Of a stretch of 25,685 nt of DNA, positions 24,018 to 25,685 are shown in pieces. The translations under genes were made by a program, and so were the position numbers. The notes under the pieces are model-generated. The model was not told the DNA's origin and made no database searches. It saw nothing but the letters and a program-made list of their open reading frames with translations. Source of the stretch: an uncultured Phascolarctobacterium sp. (lineage in GTDB: Bacteria; Bacillota; Negativicutes; Acidaminococcales; Acidaminococcaceae); the NCBI GenBank assembly GCA_905207485.1, contig CAJLLL010000028.1:1-25685 (forward strand), written 5' to 3'. Every line of letters begins with the position of its first letter. Within the stretch, counting starts at the first letter, position 1.

Positions 24018-24091
24018 CTAACGTACGTTAGTAGTTTAGGGAACAAGGTAGATTATATATAATAAACCTTCGGTTTATTGGGAACAAGGTA
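24018..24091 (+). repeat. Two hairpin plus GGGAACAAGGTA units
   Basis: The 12-bp direct repeat GGGAACAAGGTA occurs at 24039-24050 and 24080-24091 (41-bp period). Each copy follows an inverted repeat: the perfect 14-bp palindrome CTAACGTACGTTAG (24018-24031) before the first, and AATAAACC-TTC-GGTTTATT (24061-24079) before the second. No T run follows, so these are not ordinary terminators. The role is unknown. Confidence 0.75.
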
Positions 24092-24286
24092 AGAACGTAT
24101 AGGCGGCAAAGAAAAGAATAAGAGAAAAAACAGGTAAAAAAGAGAAAAGAAAAGAAACTCTCAACTACATAAACGGTTTATCAACGCCTAAATTAACCAG
24201 GCATAAAACTTTTTGCGCAAATTTTTGCTTTGCCGGTTAATTTTTTAATCCTTAAGGCGTTTATATGGCTGAGAGGAGTTGTTAAA
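24092..24286 (+). other. Purine-rich leader before the amidase gene
   Basis: This part of the 295-bp gap contains a G/A-rich stretch (about 24098-24157), including 22 consecutive purines at 24136-24157. It is followed by AT-rich sequence up to the amidase ribosome site at 24271. Short frames are present but none has protein-like character. I see no clear promoter. Confidence 0.5.
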
Positions 24287-24877
24287 GTGATTGTTGTAAA
24301 CCCGATTGGAATTGACTATAAGCGTCTGGCGGAGGTGGCAGTACGCAGCCGCGGCAAAATAAAGCGCATTTACCTGCACTGGACGGCAGGTCATTACGGC
24401 GATGTGTACGATGATTACCACCTCAACATCGGCAAAAATGGTGAACTTTACATTACCTGCGAAGATTTTACGGAGCTTAAGGAGCATACGTGGAGGCGCA
24501 ACAGTGGCAGTATCGGCATCGCCATGTGCTGCGCTGCGGGTGCAAGCGCCATCCGCGGAAGCGAAACTGATTTTGGCAAGGAACCGCCAACGCAGGAACA
24601 AATTGAGGCAATGGCCAAAACTGTGGCTGTGCTTACCTATGCGCTTGGGCTTGAAATTGAACTTTTAACCGTTACTACGCATTGTGAGGCAGCGCTTTTT
24701 GACGGTTACGGCCCGCACAGCGGCGACCCGGATATGCGCTGGGATTTGTGGTATTTGCCGGACAGGCCGCTTTTCGGCGGGCTTGTTCCGGGCGGCAATG
24801 TTATCCGCGGCAAGGCGCTTTGGTACAGGCAATATATTGGCAGGCGAGATTATGTCTTAACCAAAAGCGCTAAATAG
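24287..24877 (+). CDS. Phage-type N-acetylmuramoyl-L-alanine amidase (Amidase_2)
   Basis: Zinc amidase of the PGRP/T7-lysozyme family that cuts the bond between MurNAc and the stem peptide of peptidoglycan. Visible features are the first ligand in YLHWTAGHYG, YHLNIGKNGELYI, the central GSIGIAMCCAAGA, a second ligand in VTTHCEAA and the third region GPHSGDPDMRWDLW. It has no signal peptide and no separate wall-binding domain, as in phage endolysins. The GTG at 24287 is chosen because GAGAGGAG (24271-24278) lies 8 nt upstream; an open frame reaches back to 24230 without a ribosome site. The length from GTG is 196 aa. No holin or phage structural genes are nearby, so it may be a domesticated or remnant endolysin. 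Confidence 0.88.
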   Translation: MIVVNPIGIDYKRLAEVAVRSRGKIKRIYLHWTAGHYGDVYDDYHLNIGKNGELYITCEDFTELKEHTWRRNSGSIGIAMCCAAGASAIRGSETDFGKEPPTQEQIEAMAKTVAVLTYALGLEIELLTVTTHCEAALFDGYGPHSGDPDMRWDLWYLPDRPLFGGLVPGGNVIRGKALWYRQYIGRRDYVLTKSAK

Positions 24878-24885
24878 TGTATAAT
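24857..24885 (+). promoter_or_regulatory. Possible promoter of the 24915 gene
   Basis: TATAAT at 24880-24885, preceded by GTG, lies directly after the amidase stop. TTAACC (24857-24862) is a weak -35 at 17-bp spacing. The following gene could therefore be transcribed on its own as well as by read-through. Confidence 0.5.
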
Positions 24886-24914
24886 AAGGGCAGATTATTT
24901 TTACGGAGGTTTTT

Positions 24915-25580
24915 ATGAGCGAACCGAGTATTGAAGAAGTACGCGATTCTTTGGACGGCTGGGAATTTTTAAAAGAACTGCCGCCGGAGATTAACGGCTT
25001 TACGCTGCATCAGGACAGAAATATCGACGGGCTGGTGCTGAATATAGCTTCTTACCGCAATGATGCTATCCGCTGCCGCCTTGATATAACGTATACATCC
25101 GAAACTTTTGACTATGTTCCGGTAAAAATTGCCGGGCTGCACCAATACCGTGACATACGTTATTTTTTCCGCAGCAGGGACAGGTTTGCAGAGCATGTGA
25201 AAGATAAACTGCCTGCGCTTGTACATGACATTGATATCCGCACCCGCCATAATTTGGGAGTTATTATAGAAGAAACCGGACTGCCGGAATGGCATTACGG
25301 CGAAAAACTGCCGCAGAAAATTGGGCGGTTTGAACTTTTTATACGCCCCGAACAGGCGATAGAATATATTAACGGCAGCGTAATTTTTTTGGATTACACT
25401 GATTTTGCCACAGGCGACCAGCTTGTGTTTTTGTATAACCGCTTCCGCGATGAGTTTTTTGCGGAAACCAAGCATGCCCTGAAGCCTGATAATATTACGG
25501 ATTTTGATGCCAAGAGCCTGGCTCAGCTTGAAGGGCTGCTGGATGAAAAACTGGAGCGCTTTTTACTTGATTTTAAATAA
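24915..25580 (+). CDS. Unknown 221-aa soluble protein
   Basis: I do not recognise this protein. It is acidic with many charged and aromatic residues, no signal peptide and no membrane span. Two similar strand-rich halves may be present: INGFTLHQDRNIDGLVLNIASYRN near 27-50 and IGRFELFIRPEQAIEYINGSVIFLDY near 136-161. Each starts with a G-F/R-F strand followed by a second strand and a Y-rich turn, and each is followed by a helix (FFRSRDRFAEHVKDKL; LYNRFRDEFFAETKHAL). That would fit an internal duplication. ACGGAGG (24904-24910) lies 4 nt before the ATG. It is 37 nt after the amidase gene on the same strand, and no terminator separates it from the tRNA promoter. No catalytic motif is evident. 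Confidence 0.85.
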   Translation: MSEPSIEEVRDSLDGWEFLKELPPEINGFTLHQDRNIDGLVLNIASYRNDAIRCRLDITYTSETFDYVPVKIAGLHQYRDIRYFFRSRDRFAEHVKDKLPALVHDIDIRTRHNLGVIIEETGLPEWHYGEKLPQKIGRFELFIRPEQAIEYINGSVIFLDYTDFATGDQLVFLYNRFRDEFFAETKHALKPDNITDFDAKSLAQLEGLLDEKLERFLLDFK

Positions 25581-25605
25581 ACAAAAATAAATTTAACTTT
25601 TAGGC

Positions 25606-25634
25606 TTGACATAAAGACACAAATAACCTATAAT
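25606..25634 (+). promoter_or_regulatory. Consensus promoter of the downstream tRNA
   Basis: TTGACA (25606-25611) and TATAAT (25629-25634) with a 17-bp spacer are both perfect hexamers, 18 bp before the tRNA 5' end. This is typical of stable-RNA promoters. Confidence 0.92.
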
Positions 25635-25652
25635 ATCACATGTAGCTTTTAT

Positions 25653-25685
25653 GGCCCGGTGGTTCAGTTGGTTAGAATGCCGCCC
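25653..25685 (+). tRNA. tRNA 5' part, probably tRNA-Asp
   Basis: GGCCCGG acceptor strand, TG, then the D arm GTTCAGTTGGTTAGAAT and the beginning of an anticodon stem (GCCGCCC) match the first half of a typical bacterial tRNA-Asp. The window ends before the anticodon, so the identity rests on similarity to tRNA-Asp genes from memory. Confidence 0.8.

Noticed and set aside
24039..24091. The GGGAACAAGGTA repeats as a CRISPR array
   Set aside because: There are only two 12-bp copies, which is too short for CRISPR repeats, and no cas genes are present.
24230..24286. Longer N-terminus of the amidase from ATG 24230
   Set aside because: No ribosome site precedes it, whereas GAGAGGAG sits 8 nt before the GTG at 24287, which also fits the domain boundary.
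23992..25685. The amidase region as an element integrated at the tRNA at 25653
   Set aside because: Integration normally uses the 3' end of a tRNA, but here the genes lie on its 5' side. No integrase and no duplicated tRNA end is visible.

Overview
The window most likely comes from a Negativicutes bacterium, a Firmicute with an outer membrane; Acidaminococcaceae such as Phascolarctobacterium is a guess. The evidence is the pairing of a type V autotransporter, which needs an outer membrane, with SepF, a Gram-positive type division protein, and a tRNA-Gly/Cys/Leu cluster, in moderate-GC DNA with good Shine-Dalgarno sites. It reads as an ordinary chromosomal segment with a few accessory genes. 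I found no CRISPR array, insertion sequence or complete prophage.

Layout. 1-275: three tRNA genes (Gly truncated by the window edge, then Cys and Leu) and a terminator. 313-2752: typA (BipA GTPase) from a consensus promoter, then a short sepF. 2753-5809: an 865-aa autotransporter whose promoter spacer carries a G8 tract, a possible phase-variation switch. 5844-7524 (minus strand): a small DUF6572-like gene and a split chromate-transporter pair. 7729-16962: a complete potassium-limitation locus, kdpD-kdpE, then a 32-aa membrane ORF, kdpF-kdpA-kdpB-kdpC and a 297-aa gene of unknown function. 17067-18486 (minus strand): an oxalate/formate-type MFS transporter with a 1-nt frameshift, under what looks like a complete ZTP (pfl) riboswitch with its own terminator and a consensus promoter. 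18520-21844: the ABC-F ATPase uup and a MATE exporter. 21845-22152: an unexplained remnant and a large hairpin. 22216-23184 (minus strand): an unknown gene and a SUKH (SMI1/KNR4) family gene. 23380-25580: a LysE-type exporter, a repeat-bearing purine-rich spacer, a phage-type amidase and an unknown gene. 25606-25685: a consensus promoter and the 5' part of a tRNA, probably tRNA-Asp.

How the genes work together. KdpD and KdpE sense potassium limitation or turgor and should switch on KdpFABC, the high-affinity K+ pump. Three TTAAT direct repeats at exact 11-bp period upstream of kdpD look like an OmpR-family operator and suggest autoregulation. KdpB keeps both the catalytic Asp307 and Ser162, the residue through which E. 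coli KdpFABC is inhibited. The riboswitch places the transporter in the purine/one-carbon regulon, which fits formate supply for formyl-tetrahydrofolate, but the open reading frame is broken in this sequence.

The strongest leads are the G8 tract in the autotransporter promoter, the composition break between passenger and barrel, the ZTP riboswitch on a transporter, the two extra genes in the kdp operon, and the paired hairpin/GGGAACAAGGTA repeats near 24.0 kb. All calls come from reading the sequence and from memory of protein families; no database search was run.
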